DNA from: Actinomycetota bacterium
GTDB lineage: Bacteria; Actinomycetota; Actinomycetes; Streptosporangiales; Streptosporangiaceae
NCBI GenBank assembly: GCA_021324595.1
Contig: JAJPIV010000165.1
Location: 1 to 64,000 of the forward strand
Reading direction: 5' to 3'
Length of the DNA: 64,000 nucleotides
A program made the translations under genes and the position numbers. Below the pieces are notes generated by a model that ran no database searches, had not been told where the DNA came from, and saw only the letters and a program-made list of their open reading frames with translations. This document shows positions 54,012 through 61,786 of the stretch, piece after piece. Numbering within the stretch: position 1 is the first letter of the stretch; each line of letters opens with the position of its first letter.

Positions 54012-54317
54012 ATGAGCCATCTGGCGCTGACGGTGGCGGCGATGCCGTCCACCGAGCGGAGCCTGTGGATCAGCGTGATCATCGTCGGGTTCGCCGTGGT
54101 GCTCGCCGTCGCGGCGCTGCTGAGCATCCTGATCCGCCTGATCACGGTCATCGACCGCAGGGTGGCGCAGGTGCGGGACACGCTCGCGGCGGCCTCGGCG
54201 AACACCGCGGACGCGGCCCTGATCCCGCAGGTCGCCGACGGGGTGGAGGCGGTCCTCGCCGAGGGCCTGCAGCACCACCTGTTCCTCGGCCGGGTGCTCG
54301 GGAAGGTGAAGTCATGA
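54012..54317 (+). CDS. small single-span membrane protein 4 of the cox-linked array
   Basis: A 101-residue protein. Span: residues 18-43 (LWISVIIVGFAVVLAVAALL). The following segment (ITVIDRRVAQVRDTLAAASA, then ALIPQVADGVEAVLAEGLQH) predicts as a long helix, resembling methyl-accepting-like or DUF948-type coiled coils. The last four bases overlap the start of protein 5 (ATGA), so the two are probably made in fixed proportion. Unknown function. Confidence 0.78.
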   Translation: MSHLALTVAAMPSTERSLWISVIIVGFAVVLAVAALLSILIRLITVIDRRVAQVRDTLAAASANTADAALIPQVADGVEAVLAEGLQHHLFLGRVLGKVKS

Positions 54318-54676
54318 CGGCGCTGGTCGTCCTGTCGGTCATCGTCATCGCCCTGCTGATCGCGGGGCTGGCGGCCTACCTGCTATGGGCCGGAACGCTG
54401 CTCGGCCGGGTCGCGGCGAACCTGGAGGAGAGCTCGCGGACCGTCGGCGAGATCGTGGACCACGCCAAGCTGATCGGCCCGGGCGTGGCGCACATCAACC
54501 GGACCGGCGCGGTGGTGGCCGGCGCGCTGCCCCTGCTGTACGGGATGGCCGAGCAGATCGTCGCCGGGGCGTCCCCGGCCGCCGAGCGGCCGGGGACGCC
54601 CGAGCCCGCCCGCCCCGCCTCCGGCCGGCGCCGTTCCCGGCTCCTGGAGACGGTCGGCTACCCCGCCGAGCCCTGA
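54314..54676 (+). CDS. small single-span membrane protein 5 of the cox-linked array
   Basis: A 120-residue protein, the longest of the five. Span: residues 4-27 (LVVLSVIVIALLIAGLAAYL). A predicted helix follows (TLLGRVAANLEESSRTVGEI, VDHAKLIGPGVAHINRTGAV) and then a hydrophobic stretch VAGALPLLYGMAEQIVAG, which might be a second membrane contact. It ends in a proline- and arginine-rich tail. It overlaps protein 4 by four bases and closes the plus-strand operon. The helix resembles DUF948-type proteins faintly. Unknown function. Confidence 0.78.
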   Translation: MTALVVLSVIVIALLIAGLAAYLLWAGTLLGRVAANLEESSRTVGEIVDHAKLIGPGVAHINRTGAVVAGALPLLYGMAEQIVAGASPAAERPGTPEPARPASGRRRSRLLETVGYPAEP

Positions 54677-54761
54677 CCGCCCGGGCGGTCGGGAGCGGCC
54701 GTCCGGCCGGGCACCTACCCGCGGGCGCAGGCAGCGGCATGAAGCCCTCTATCAACAGGCG

Positions 54762-55415
54762 CTAGGGCTGCCCGGCCGCGAGCGCTGCGCTGAATCCCAG
54801 CAGGGCCGCCCCGGTGAGCCCGTCCACGGCGCGCCGCACCCGGCGGCGTGACAGGACGCCCCTGACGCGGGCCATGGCGGCGCTGACCGCGGCCAGGTAG
54901 GCGAGGGACAGGGCCGCGTGGCTCCAGGCGAGCACGAGCAGCCAGCCGGGAGCCGTCCCGGGCCGCAGGAACTGCGGGAGCACGGCCAGGTAGAAGACCA
55001 GGACCTTGGGGTTGGTGACGTTGGATGCGAAGCCCTGGCGCCAGCCGCCGACCGCGGCCCGCCGGCCCGCCCGGGCCGAGCCCTCCCCCGGCGGCGGGAG
55101 GCCGCCTTCCGGCGGCCGGTGATCGGCGCGCGCCGCCGAGCGCCACGCCTGCAGGCCCAGGAAGGCCAGGTAGCCGGCGCCCGCCCACTTGAGCGCCTGG
55201 AACGCGGGCTGGGCGTGGACGACCAGCGAGCCCAGGCCCGCCACGGCGAGGGTGCCCTGCACGGCGGCGGCGGACGCGACGCCGGCGGCCGCCCACCGGC
55301 CGCGCCGCCATCCCGCCGCCATCGTGTTCTTGAAGACGACCGCCAGGTCCGGCCCCGGGATGATCAAGACCACCGCCGCGATGGCGAGGAAGGCCAGGTA
55401 GGCGGACCAGCGCAT
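54762..55415 (-). CDS. LysE/RhtB-family amino-acid exporter
   Basis: A 217-residue membrane protein with about six spans. Start MRWSAYLAFLAIAAVVLIIP, then PGPDLAVVFKNTMAAGWRRG (the PGP signature of LysE/RhtB), ALKWAGAGYLAFLGLQAW, the NVTNPKVLVFYLAVLPQF motif and a last span ALLGFSAALAA. It is convergent with the cox-linked array and divergent from the PiT gene. Substrate is likely an amino acid or small metabolite but cannot be predicted. A glycine- and proline-rich loop between spans 3 and 4 is longer than usual. Confidence 0.88.
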   Translation of the reverse strand: MRWSAYLAFLAIAAVVLIIPGPDLAVVFKNTMAAGWRRGRWAAAGVASAAAVQGTLAVAGLGSLVVHAQPAFQALKWAGAGYLAFLGLQAWRSAARADHRPPEGGLPPPGEGSARAGRRAAVGGWRQGFASNVTNPKVLVFYLAVLPQFLRPGTAPGWLLVLAWSHAALSLAYLAAVSAAMARVRGVLSRRRVRRAVDGLTGAALLGFSAALAAGQP

Positions 55416-55557
55416 GATCCGATCATAGGGACCGCCCGCCGCCGGGCCCGGCAGGCATGCCAGAGGGCGTCCGGGCGCGGGATCGCGGGCATGCTCCTCG
55501 CATGCGCCTTCCCCGGGCGGCCAGCTGTGCACCTGCCGCCCTCTCGCTCGCGGCGCG

Positions 55558-56550
55558 GTGCCCGTGACCGGCGCCGGGCTCGTCGCGGCCGGCGGGGCGC
55601 TGGCGCTCGCCGCCCTGCTCGGGGTCAGCGACGCCCCGAACGCCGTGGCGGCCCTGGTGTCGAGCCGGGCCGGGAGCTACCGGCCGATCGCGGCGTGGTC
55701 GGTGGGCTGGCATCTCGCCGGAGGGCTGCTGGCCGGGAGCACCGTGGCGGCGACCGTCGTCGGGATGGTCCGCGTCCCCGTGGCCGCGGGCCTCACCGCG
55801 GTCCTGGCCGCGGGCTGCTGGTCGGCTGTGCTGTTCACCTGGGTGACCACCCGGCGCGGGCTGCCGACCAGCGCCAGCGTGGGCCTGGTCGGCGGGCTGG
55901 CCGGAGCGGGCGCCGCCACGGGCGGCTGGCACGCGGTCAGCTGGAGCCTCGTGGGCGGGGTCCTGGCGGGCATCCTGCTCGCCCCGGCGGCCGGCGGCCT
56001 GGCCGCGGCCGTCCTCGAATCGCTGGTCCGCCGCGCCGCGCGCCGGCTGCGCCGGAGGGCGGCCGGCCCGCTGCGAGCGGGGATCTGGGCCGCCTGCGCC
56101 GCGGTCGCGCTCGCGGACGGGTCGAATGACGGTCAGAAGCCGATGGGAATCCTCGCCGTCGCGCTCTCCGGCGCCGGGACCGCCGGCGGCGCGGGCCCCG
56201 GGATCTCGTGGCCGGACCGGATCGCCTGCTCGGCGCTGCTGGCGGCTTTCACCGTGGTCGCCGACCGGGCCGTCGTGACGACCGTCGCGCGCGGCCTGTC
56301 CCGCTCGGGCGCGGCCGACGACCTGGCGGCGCAGGTGTCCTCGGCGGCCGTCATCCTCCTGGCGGGCGCCAGCGGGCTGCCGCTGTCCACGTCGACGGTG
56401 GTGACGTCCGCCAAGGCCGGGGCCGGCATGGCCCGGCGGCGGCTCCGGGCGGGCCAGGTCCTGCGGATCGCGACGGCTTGGGCGGTGACCGTCCCCGGGT
56501 GCGCGGCCTGCGGCGCGGCCCTGATGGGCCTGTGGAGGCTGGCCGGATGA
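55558..56550 (+). CDS. pit: PiT-family inorganic phosphate transporter
   Basis: A 330-residue membrane protein with the two inverted PiT signature loops, GVSDAPNAVAALVSSRAGSY (N-terminal) and ALADGSNDGQKPMGILAV (C-terminal), the latter with the GxNDxxKP-type phosphate and sodium-binding motif. About ten spans are predicted. SGLPLSTSTVVTSAKAGAG is the second conserved repeat. GTG at 55558 is the start. The last codons overlap the DUF47 gene by four bases, the standard Pit plus DUF47 pairing. Confidence 0.92.
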   Translation: MPVTGAGLVAAGGALALAALLGVSDAPNAVAALVSSRAGSYRPIAAWSVGWHLAGGLLAGSTVAATVVGMVRVPVAAGLTAVLAAGCWSAVLFTWVTTRRGLPTSASVGLVGGLAGAGAATGGWHAVSWSLVGGVLAGILLAPAAGGLAAAVLESLVRRAARRLRRRAAGPLRAGIWAACAAVALADGSNDGQKPMGILAVALSGAGTAGGAGPGISWPDRIACSALLAAFTVVADRAVVTTVARGLSRSGAADDLAAQVSSAAVILLAGASGLPLSTSTVVTSAKAGAGMARRRLRAGQVLRIATAWAVTVPGCAACGAALMGLWRLAG

Positions 56551-57215
56551 GGTGGTGGCCGGCCCGCCGGGCGGGTGGGGTGCGCGGCCGCCGGACCGGC
56601 GGCTGGCTGGAGCGGTTCACGCTGCTGTCCGGCCCGGACGTGATCGGCATGCTGGTCGCCCAGGGCGAGGTGAGCGTCCGCGCGATGGAGGAGTTCGCGG
56701 CCTGGTCGGCAGGAGCCGGCCCGGACAGCGCCCGGCGGCTGAGGGCGCTGGAGCACGCGGCCGACGACGCGCGCAAGAGGCTCGTGGCCGAGCTCCGGGC
56801 GGCGCTCGCGACCCCGATCGGCCAGGAGGACCTGTACGTGCTCTCGGAGCGCTGCGACAGGGTGGTCAACCGGGCCAAGAACATCGCCGGCGAGGCGGAG
56901 GCGATCGGCTGGGAGCCCGACGCCCGCGCGGCCGAGATGGCCGAGGCGCTGCGCGCGGGCATGGAGTCGGTCGTCGCCGGGTTCCGCGCGCTGGGTGAGC
57001 CGCGGGGCGATGCCGCCGCAGCCGCGAACCGCGCGATCCGGCACACCCGGCGGGTCGATCACGTCTACCGCGCGGCGATGGCGGAGCTGCTCGGCACCGG
57101 TGACCTGCGGGAGGTCTTCAGCAGCAGGGAGATCTACCGCTCGTATGTCCGGACGGCGGAAGCGCTGGAGTCGGTGGGCGACCGCCTCTGGTACGCGGTC
57201 CTCGCGGAGCCCTGA
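56547..57215 (+). CDS. DUF47/PhoU-like accessory protein of the Pit transporter
   Basis: A 222-residue helical protein; ATG 56547 overlaps the pit stop (ATGA). It contains FTLLSGPDVIGMLVAQGEVS, LRALEHAADDARKRLVAELR and TPIGQEDLYVLSERCDRVVN, followed by RAKNIAGEAEA and a C-terminal REIYRSYVRTAEALESVGDR. This is the PhoU-like fold with E/D-rich metal-binding helices known as DUF47. Such proteins accompany Pit transporters and probably gate or stabilise them. The first ~20 residues are basic and may not be part of the fold. Confidence 0.9.
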   Translation: MRWWPARRAGGVRGRRTGGWLERFTLLSGPDVIGMLVAQGEVSVRAMEEFAAWSAGAGPDSARRLRALEHAADDARKRLVAELRAALATPIGQEDLYVLSERCDRVVNRAKNIAGEAEAIGWEPDARAAEMAEALRAGMESVVAGFRALGEPRGDAAAAANRAIRHTRRVDHVYRAAMAELLGTGDLREVFSSREIYRSYVRTAEALESVGDRLWYAVLAEP

Positions 57216-57272
57216 CGCGATGCCCGGCGCGATGCCCGGCGGGCCCCGCTCATCCCCCGGGACGCGGCCTCG

Positions 57273-57707
57273 TCATGCCTGATCGGGACCTCGGCGCGTC
57301 ACCGAGGCGGTCGTCGGGGCCGTGTAGTCGCCGATCCACTCGTCCCTCCAGGCCCGGTCGTACTGCCGGGCGTTGCAGCCGGGCCGGTAGGTGGCGATGA
57401 GCTCCCGGGCGATCTGCTCGCGGTGGCCCGGGCCTCCGCCGGGCACCTCGTAGAACGCGATGTGGACCTTCCAGCGGTCGCCCGCCCGGCGGATCCAGCA
57501 GGGCGCGGCGGGGTGCCGGAACGGGAACCGCTCCGCGGACAGGTCCTCGCTGTGCCCCACGTAGATCACCGCGTAGCGCCCAGGCCTGGCCCGCGGGTCG
57601 GGCTTGCACAAGATCGCGTAGACGGCCGGGCGGGCCGGGGGCGTCCAGCCGCCCAGCACCCGCGGCCCCTCGAACGGGTACCCGGCGGCCGACCCCAGCC
57701 GGATCAC
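57273..57707 (-). CDS. GIY-YIG-like domain protein
   Basis: A 144-residue protein from GTG 57707, overlapping the upstream stop by four bases. PAVYAILCKPDP (GIY position), YAVIYVGHSEDLS (YIG position), FRHPAAPCWIRR and EQIARELIATYRPGCNARQY follow the order of the GIY-YIG nuclease fold, with the conserved Glu in the helix before RPGCN. Whether it is a nuclease is not known; similar small actinobacterial proteins are uncharacterised. It ends the minus-strand operon that begins at 60.36 kb with moxR and coxE. Confidence 0.6.
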   Translation of the reverse strand: MIRLGSAAGYPFEGPRVLGGWTPPARPAVYAILCKPDPRARPGRYAVIYVGHSEDLSAERFPFRHPAAPCWIRRAGDRWKVHIAFYEVPGGGPGHREQIARELIATYRPGCNARQYDRAWRDEWIGDYTAPTTASVTRRGPDQA

Positions 57708-57982
57708 CCGTCGTCCTCCTCGCTGACCGCCTCGGCCCGCACGACCGGCCAGGCGGGCAGCCCGGCGCGCCCGGCCGCGGCGAGGAACACGCCCGACGCC
57801 CGCTCGATCGCCTCCTCCCGGGTCTCGGCGGCGACGACCAGCCGGGCGCCATAGCGGGTGGTGCCGATCCCGCTGGCCACGCCGCCGTGACCGGCCACGG
57901 CATCGGCCAGTTCCACGATCTCCTCGCGGGACAGCACCCGGTCGCCCTCGGCCTCGATGCCCACGCTCCATCGTGCCGCCAT
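57704..57982 (-). CDS. hypothetical protein, 92 residues
   Basis: ATG at 57982 has GGAG seven bases upstream; a GTG six bases earlier is less well placed. The protein reads MAARWSVGIEAEGDRVLSRE, then EIVELADAVAGHGGVASGIG and TRYGARLVVAAETREEAIER, ending in an acidic tail. The predicted alternation of helices and strands suggests a compact alpha/beta domain, perhaps a small ferredoxin-like fold. The family is not recognised. It lies between coxE of the second set and the GIY-YIG-like gene, so it belongs to the same operon. Confidence 0.7.
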   Translation of the reverse strand: MAARWSVGIEAEGDRVLSREEIVELADAVAGHGGVASGIGTTRYGARLVVAAETREEAIERASGVFLAAAGRAGLPAWPVVRAEAVSEEDDG

Positions 57983-57990
57983 GTTCACGC

Positions 57991-58030
57991 TCCGCCGATC
58001 TCCTCGCGCCTGTTCCGCCGATCTCCTCGC
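57991..58030. repeat. 17-base direct repeat flanking a start region
   Basis: TCCGCCGATCTCCTCGC occurs at 57991-58007 and again, exactly, at 58014-58030, a 23-base period. The first copy lies upstream of the 92-residue gene and the second reaches to within three bases of the stop of coxE, so a short duplication copied a region that on the minus strand reads GAGGAGATCGGCGG. Confidence 0.7.
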
Positions 58031-58033
58031 TCC

Positions 58034-59167
58034 CTACGCCAGCGACGGCAGGAGCGCCGCCAGCCGCTCCAGGCTGGCCAGGTCGCCGCCCGGCAGCACC
58101 AGGTCGATGTGCGGCGCCGCGACCATCATGCCAAGGGCGCCGGGAACGCCGTCCTGCCCGGCGTGCGGGTTCATCCAGACGATGCGATGGCTGAGCCGCG
58201 CGAGGCGCTCCATGGCCGCGCCGAGCACGGCCGGGTCGCCCCGGTCGAGGCCGTCCGAGCAGATCACCACGATCCCGCCGCGGGCCAGCCCCCGCCTGCC
58301 CCAGTCCCGCACGAACGCGTCGAGGCAGGCGCCGATCCGGGTGCCGCCGTCCCAGTCGAACACCTCCCGCGCCGCCCGGTCCAGCGCGTCGTCCGGCCGG
58401 CGGTGGGCCAGCGCCCGGGTCACCCGGGTCAGCGTGGTGCCGAAGCAGAACACCTCGACCCGCGCCGCGGCCCGGCGGGCCGAGTACGCGAACTGCAGCA
58501 GGTTCCGCGAGTAGTCGGCCATCGACCCGGACACGTCGAGGACCAGGATCAGCGGCCGCAGCCGGGCCTTGCGGCGCCTCCAGAGCAGCCGCCCGGGCTC
58601 TCCCCGCGCGCGCATCGCCTCCCGGGCCATCCGGCGCAGGTCGGGCCGGCTTCCCCGGCGGGCCGGAGCCGTCCGCCGGCTCTTGCGGCGCGGCGGGATC
58701 AGCCGGATGCTGGCCATGATCCGGCGGAGCGCGGCGAGCTCCTCGGGCGTGCACGCGGCGAACGACTTGCGCCTGAGCACCTGCGCGTCAGAGGCCGCCA
58801 GGCCGAGCAGGGCGGGCGGGCTCCGTTCCCCCCGCGCGGGTGGCTCGGCATCGGGAACCTGGAGCGCCCCGAGCGCCTGGACGGGCTCCGCGGCCCGGGC
58901 CATGGCCATGCCTGGCCCGCTCCCCGGCTCGCCAAGGAAGTACCTGCCGAACACCTCGTCGTAGACGGCGAGGTGCTCCCGCCTGGCCACGAGCACCGCG
59001 CGGCCGGCCCAGTACAGGTCGGCCAGGTCGGCCGGGTCGAGGCGGGCGAGCGCGGCGCAGTACGCGACGACGTCCCCCGGGCCCGCCGGCACGCCCGCGG
59101 CGCGCAGCTCGCGCCCGAACCCCGCCAGCAGGCTGACCATCGGCGCCGGGGCGGCCGCCTCAGGCAC
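58034..59167 (-). CDS. coxE: VWA-domain protein, CoxE type (second set)
   Basis: A 377-residue protein. The N-terminal helical domain (MVSLLAGFGRELRAAGVPAG) is followed by a basic proline-rich linker and the VWA domain with MIDAS motif LVLDVSGSMADYSRN, GGTRIGACLDAFVRDWG and IVVICSDGLDRGDPAVL. GTG at 59167 overlaps the moxR stop by eight bases; ATG 27 bases further in is also possible. This is the partner of the adjacent AAA ATPase in Mo-Cu cofactor completion. By eye it is clearly homologous to coxE of set A but diverged. Confidence 0.87.
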   Translation of the reverse strand: MPEAAAPAPMVSLLAGFGRELRAAGVPAGPGDVVAYCAALARLDPADLADLYWAGRAVLVARREHLAVYDEVFGRYFLGEPGSGPGMAMARAAEPVQALGALQVPDAEPPARGERSPPALLGLAASDAQVLRRKSFAACTPEELAALRRIMASIRLIPPRRKSRRTAPARRGSRPDLRRMAREAMRARGEPGRLLWRRRKARLRPLILVLDVSGSMADYSRNLLQFAYSARRAAARVEVFCFGTTLTRVTRALAHRRPDDALDRAAREVFDWDGGTRIGACLDAFVRDWGRRGLARGGIVVICSDGLDRGDPAVLGAAMERLARLSHRIVWMNPHAGQDGVPGALGMMVAAPHIDLVLPGGDLASLERLAALLPSLA

Positions 59168-60050
59168 CGGCGGTGATCTCCGCGAGGCTGCCAGCCACGA
59201 CATCGAGGTCGTCCCGCTCCTTGACGACGGCCCCCAGGGTGTCCCGGGCAGTCGCCTCGTCCAGGTCCTCCGCCCCGAGGAAGCGCAGCATCCGCGCCCA
59301 GTCCAAGGTCTCCGCCACGCCGGGGGGCTTGGCCAGGTCGAGGTCGCGCAGCCGGTTCACCGCCGCGACCACCTTGCGGGTCAGGGCCTCCGACACGCCG
59401 GGCTCGCGGACCAGCACGATCTCGACCTCGCGCTCCGCGGGCGGGTAGCCGATCCAGTGGTACAGGCAGCGCCGCTTGAGCGCGTCGTGCAGCTCGCGAG
59501 TGCGGTTGGAGGTGAGGATGACCAGCGGCGGGCGCTCGGCCCGGACCGTGCCGATCTCCGGGATCGTGATCTGGAAGTCCGACAGCACCTCCAGGAGGAA
59601 CGCCTCGAACTCGTCGTCGGCCCGGTCGATCTCGTCGATGAGCAGGACGGCGTCCGGGCCGGCCCGGACCGCCGCCAGCAGCGGCCGCTCGAGCAGGAAC
59701 CTCGGGCCGAACAGCTTGTCCACCGCCTCGGGGTCGGCGGCCTGCCGCTCCGGCAGCGCCCGGATGTGCAGCATCTGCCGGGCGTAGTCCCACTCGTAGA
59801 GCGCCTGGTTCGCGTCGATCCCCTCGTAGCACTGCAGCCGGATCAGCCTGCGGCCCAGGACCGCGGCGAGGGTCTTGGCCACCTCGGTCTTGCCGACCCC
59901 GACCTCCCCCTCCAGCAGCACGGGCCGGTCCAGCGACAGCGCCACGAACAGCGCCGTAGCGAGGCCGCGGTCGGCGAGGTAGCCGCCGCCGCGCAGCAGC
60001 CGGGTCAGGTCGGCGACGCTTCCGGGCAGCCGGCCCGGGGGCTGGTCCAT
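59160..60050 (-). CDS. coxD: MoxR-family AAA ATPase, CoxD type (second set)
   Basis: A 296-residue AAA+ protein with Walker A GEVGVGKT, Walker B AVLLIDEIDRADDEFEAF, LTSNRTRELHDALKRRCLYHW and the C-terminal lid LAKPPGVAETLDWARML. Sequence is very similar to the MoxR of set A (same QCYEG and LTSNRTR motifs). It is preceded by a 95-residue gene and followed by coxE. A second MoxR/CoxE pair is consistent with separate maturation of the two CO dehydrogenases, or with dedicated service to set B, which lacks its own pair. Confidence 0.9.
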   Translation of the reverse strand: MDQPPGRLPGSVADLTRLLRGGGYLADRGLATALFVALSLDRPVLLEGEVGVGKTEVAKTLAAVLGRRLIRLQCYEGIDANQALYEWDYARQMLHIRALPERQAADPEAVDKLFGPRFLLERPLLAAVRAGPDAVLLIDEIDRADDEFEAFLLEVLSDFQITIPEIGTVRAERPPLVILTSNRTRELHDALKRRCLYHWIGYPPAEREVEIVLVREPGVSEALTRKVVAAVNRLRDLDLAKPPGVAETLDWARMLRFLGAEDLDEATARDTLGAVVKERDDLDVVAGSLAEITAGA

Positions 60051-60070
60051 GCGGCCGCCTCGCCCGCCGG

Positions 60071-60358
60071 TCAGCGGGCGGGCCGGGGCTGGCCGAGCAC
60101 CAGGTCGGCGAGCGTCCCGGCGGCCGGGTGGAGCTTGCCCTCGCGGGCCAGCCGGGCCCGCCACGCGGCGCGCAGGTCCGCGCCCGGGTCCGCCATGCCA
60201 TCGAAGCCGACCTCGCGCATGGTCTTGCAGCTCCGCGCCGGGCCGAACGCCTCCTCAAGGTCCGCGCGGCCCTGCCCGGTCGCGGTCCAGATGCCCCGGA
60301 GCACCTCGGCCGCCTCGGCGGCCTCGCGCCCGGGCCCGCCGCCTGCCTCCCGGCTCAT
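60071..60358 (-). CDS. small hypothetical protein leading the second moxR-coxE operon
   Basis: A 95-residue protein with GGAGG about nine bases before ATG. It begins MSREAGGGPGREAAEAAEVL and continues RGIWTATGQGRADLEEAFGP, with a Cys in ARSCKTMREVGFDGMADPGA. It reads as a natural composition rather than a shadow and ends 20 bases before moxR. The family is not recognised. Position at the head of the operon, right behind the palindrome at 60457-60475, makes it part of the cofactor-maturation unit. Confidence 0.65.
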   Translation of the reverse strand: MSREAGGGPGREAAEAAEVLRGIWTATGQGRADLEEAFGPARSCKTMREVGFDGMADPGADLRAAWRARLAREGKLHPAAGTLADLVLGQPRPAR

Positions 60359-60456
60359 GCTCGCCCACCTCCGGCTCCCCGGCCGGCCCGCGTGCCGGCC
60401 GGCCTGGACGTTCTGATCCTCAGCGTAAGTGACGGGCCGGGGCGGGCGCGAGGCTC

Positions 60457-60475
60457 GATTAAGGCTTCCCTTATC
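60457..60475. promoter_or_regulatory. palindromic operator candidate GATTAAG-N6-CTTATC, copy 2
   Basis: GATTAAG (60457-60463) and CTTATC (60470-60475) surround GCTTCC. The site is 99 bases upstream of the 95-residue gene that starts the second moxR-coxE operon, in a 152-base gap after the LOG gene. Its match to copy 1 at 47136-47154 (12 of 13 fixed bases) in DNA of about three-quarters GC is unlikely to be chance. Confidence 0.6.
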
Positions 60476-60510
60476 AGCACCTCGGGCGGCGCGCTCCCGG
60501 TGACGTGCCG

Positions 60511-61107
60511 CTACCGCTCACCCGGCGTGATCCCGGCCCCGGGCGGCGCGGAGGCTGGTCCGGCCGCCGCGAGCGCCGCCAGCGCCTCCGCCGCGGAGCC
60601 GGCCCGGCCCACCAGGCGGCGGCTCTCCGGCCTGAGCAGGCCCACGCGCACCATGCGGTCCAGCTGGGCGACCAGAGGCTCCCAGAAGTCATCCACGTCA
60701 AGCAGGACGACCGGCTTGGCGTGCAGGCCAAGCTGCGACCAGCTGGCCACCTCGGCCAGCTCGTCGAGCGTGCCCAGCCCGCCCGGGAGGGCGACGAACG
60801 CGTCGGCCAGGTCATACATGAGCCGCTTGCGCTCATGCATCGAGGCGACCTCGTGCAGCGCGGTGAGCCCGGGGTGGGCGACCTCCCGGCGGAACAGCCC
60901 GGCCGGGAGGACGCCGATCACCCGCCCGCCGGCGGCCAGCGCGGCATCGGCGACGACGCCCATCAGGCCGACGCTGCCTCCCCCGTAGACAAGGTCGATC
61001 CCCCGCGTCGCGGCCAGGCGGCCGAGCGACCTGGCCGCCTCGGGATAGCGCGGATCGGCGGGAGTCGACGAGCCGCAGAACACGCAGAGGGAACCGAGCG
61101 CCACCAT
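60511..61107 (-). CDS. LOG family protein (nucleoside 5'-monophosphate phosphoribohydrolase)
   Basis: A 198-residue protein with VFCGSSTPADPRY, DLVYGGGSVGLMGVVADAAL, MHERKRLMYDLADAFVALPG and the catalytic PGGLGTLDELAEV, the complete LOG signature (the Lonely Guy family). These enzymes remove ribose phosphate from AMP or from cytokinin ribotides. ATG at 61107 is chosen over a longer arginine-rich extension. It lies divergent from the flavodoxin gene. A biological role outside cytokinin release is not established for most actinobacterial members. Confidence 0.9.
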   Translation of the reverse strand: MVALGSLCVFCGSSTPADPRYPEAARSLGRLAATRGIDLVYGGGSVGLMGVVADAALAAGGRVIGVLPAGLFRREVAHPGLTALHEVASMHERKRLMYDLADAFVALPGGLGTLDELAEVASWSQLGLHAKPVVLLDVDDFWEPLVAQLDRMVRVGLLRPESRRLVGRAGSAAEALAALAAAGPASAPPGAGITPGER

Positions 61108-61210
61108 CGCCGCCAACCTACACCGTGACCTTCGCCTCTGGCGGCGCCCGCCCGGCGGGCCGCACGGTGCGAGGAGAGACGGCGGGTGCCTTCGATGAGG
61201 GGAACGGGCC

Positions 61211-61780
61211 ATGCACGCGGTCGTGATCTATGAATCGATGTTCGGCAACACCCGGAAGATCGCCGAAGCGATCGGCGAGGGGCTGCGCGAGCGCCTGGAC
61301 GTCGACGTACTCGGCGTCGGGGAGGCCGGCGAGGACGTGGTCGCCCGCGCCGACCTGCTCGTGGTCGGCGGTCCGACGCACGCTCACGGGATGAGCCGTG
61401 CCGCCACCAGGCGGGGCGCGGCGCAGACGGCCGGGAAGGCCGGATCGGGTGTCCGGCTCGAGCCGGGCGCGGCCGGCTCCGGGCTGCGAGCGTGGATGAG
61501 CGGGCTGGGCAGGCACGACGCCAAGGCCGCCGCCTTCGACACGCGGATGCGCGGGCCGGCCATCCTCACCGGCAGGGCCTCCCAGGGAGTGGGCCGCAAG
61601 CTCCGCGACCACGGATTCGATCTGGTCACCGAGCCGGAGAGCTTCCTGGTGGATCGCCAGAACCGGCTCCTCCCCGACGAAGCCGCGCGGGCACGGGCGT
61701 GGGGCGCGCGGCTCGCCGGCCTGATGGGGCGGCGGGCTCGCCCGGACGGCGACGGCTCCCCGGCCGGGAGCGGCGCGTAG
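61211..61780 (+). CDS. flavodoxin-domain protein
   Basis: A 189-residue protein starting MHAVVIYESMFGNTRKIAEA, where ESMFGNTR is the FMN phosphate loop, followed by LLVVGGPTHAHGMS (second FMN loop). The middle has DAKAAAFDTRMRGPAILTGR and the end KLRDHGFDLVTEPESFLVDR. It is a long-chain flavodoxin-like single domain used in electron transfer or as an FMN-binding reductase. ATG has GAGGGGA upstream. No reductase partner is adjacent, and a link to CO dehydrogenase is only positional. Confidence 0.87.
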   Translation: MHAVVIYESMFGNTRKIAEAIGEGLRERLDVDVLGVGEAGEDVVARADLLVVGGPTHAHGMSRAATRRGAAQTAGKAGSGVRLEPGAAGSGLRAWMSGLGRHDAKAAAFDTRMRGPAILTGRASQGVGRKLRDHGFDLVTEPESFLVDRQNRLLPDEAARARAWGARLAGLMGRRARPDGDGSPAGSGA

Positions 61781-61786
61781 CCGTTC

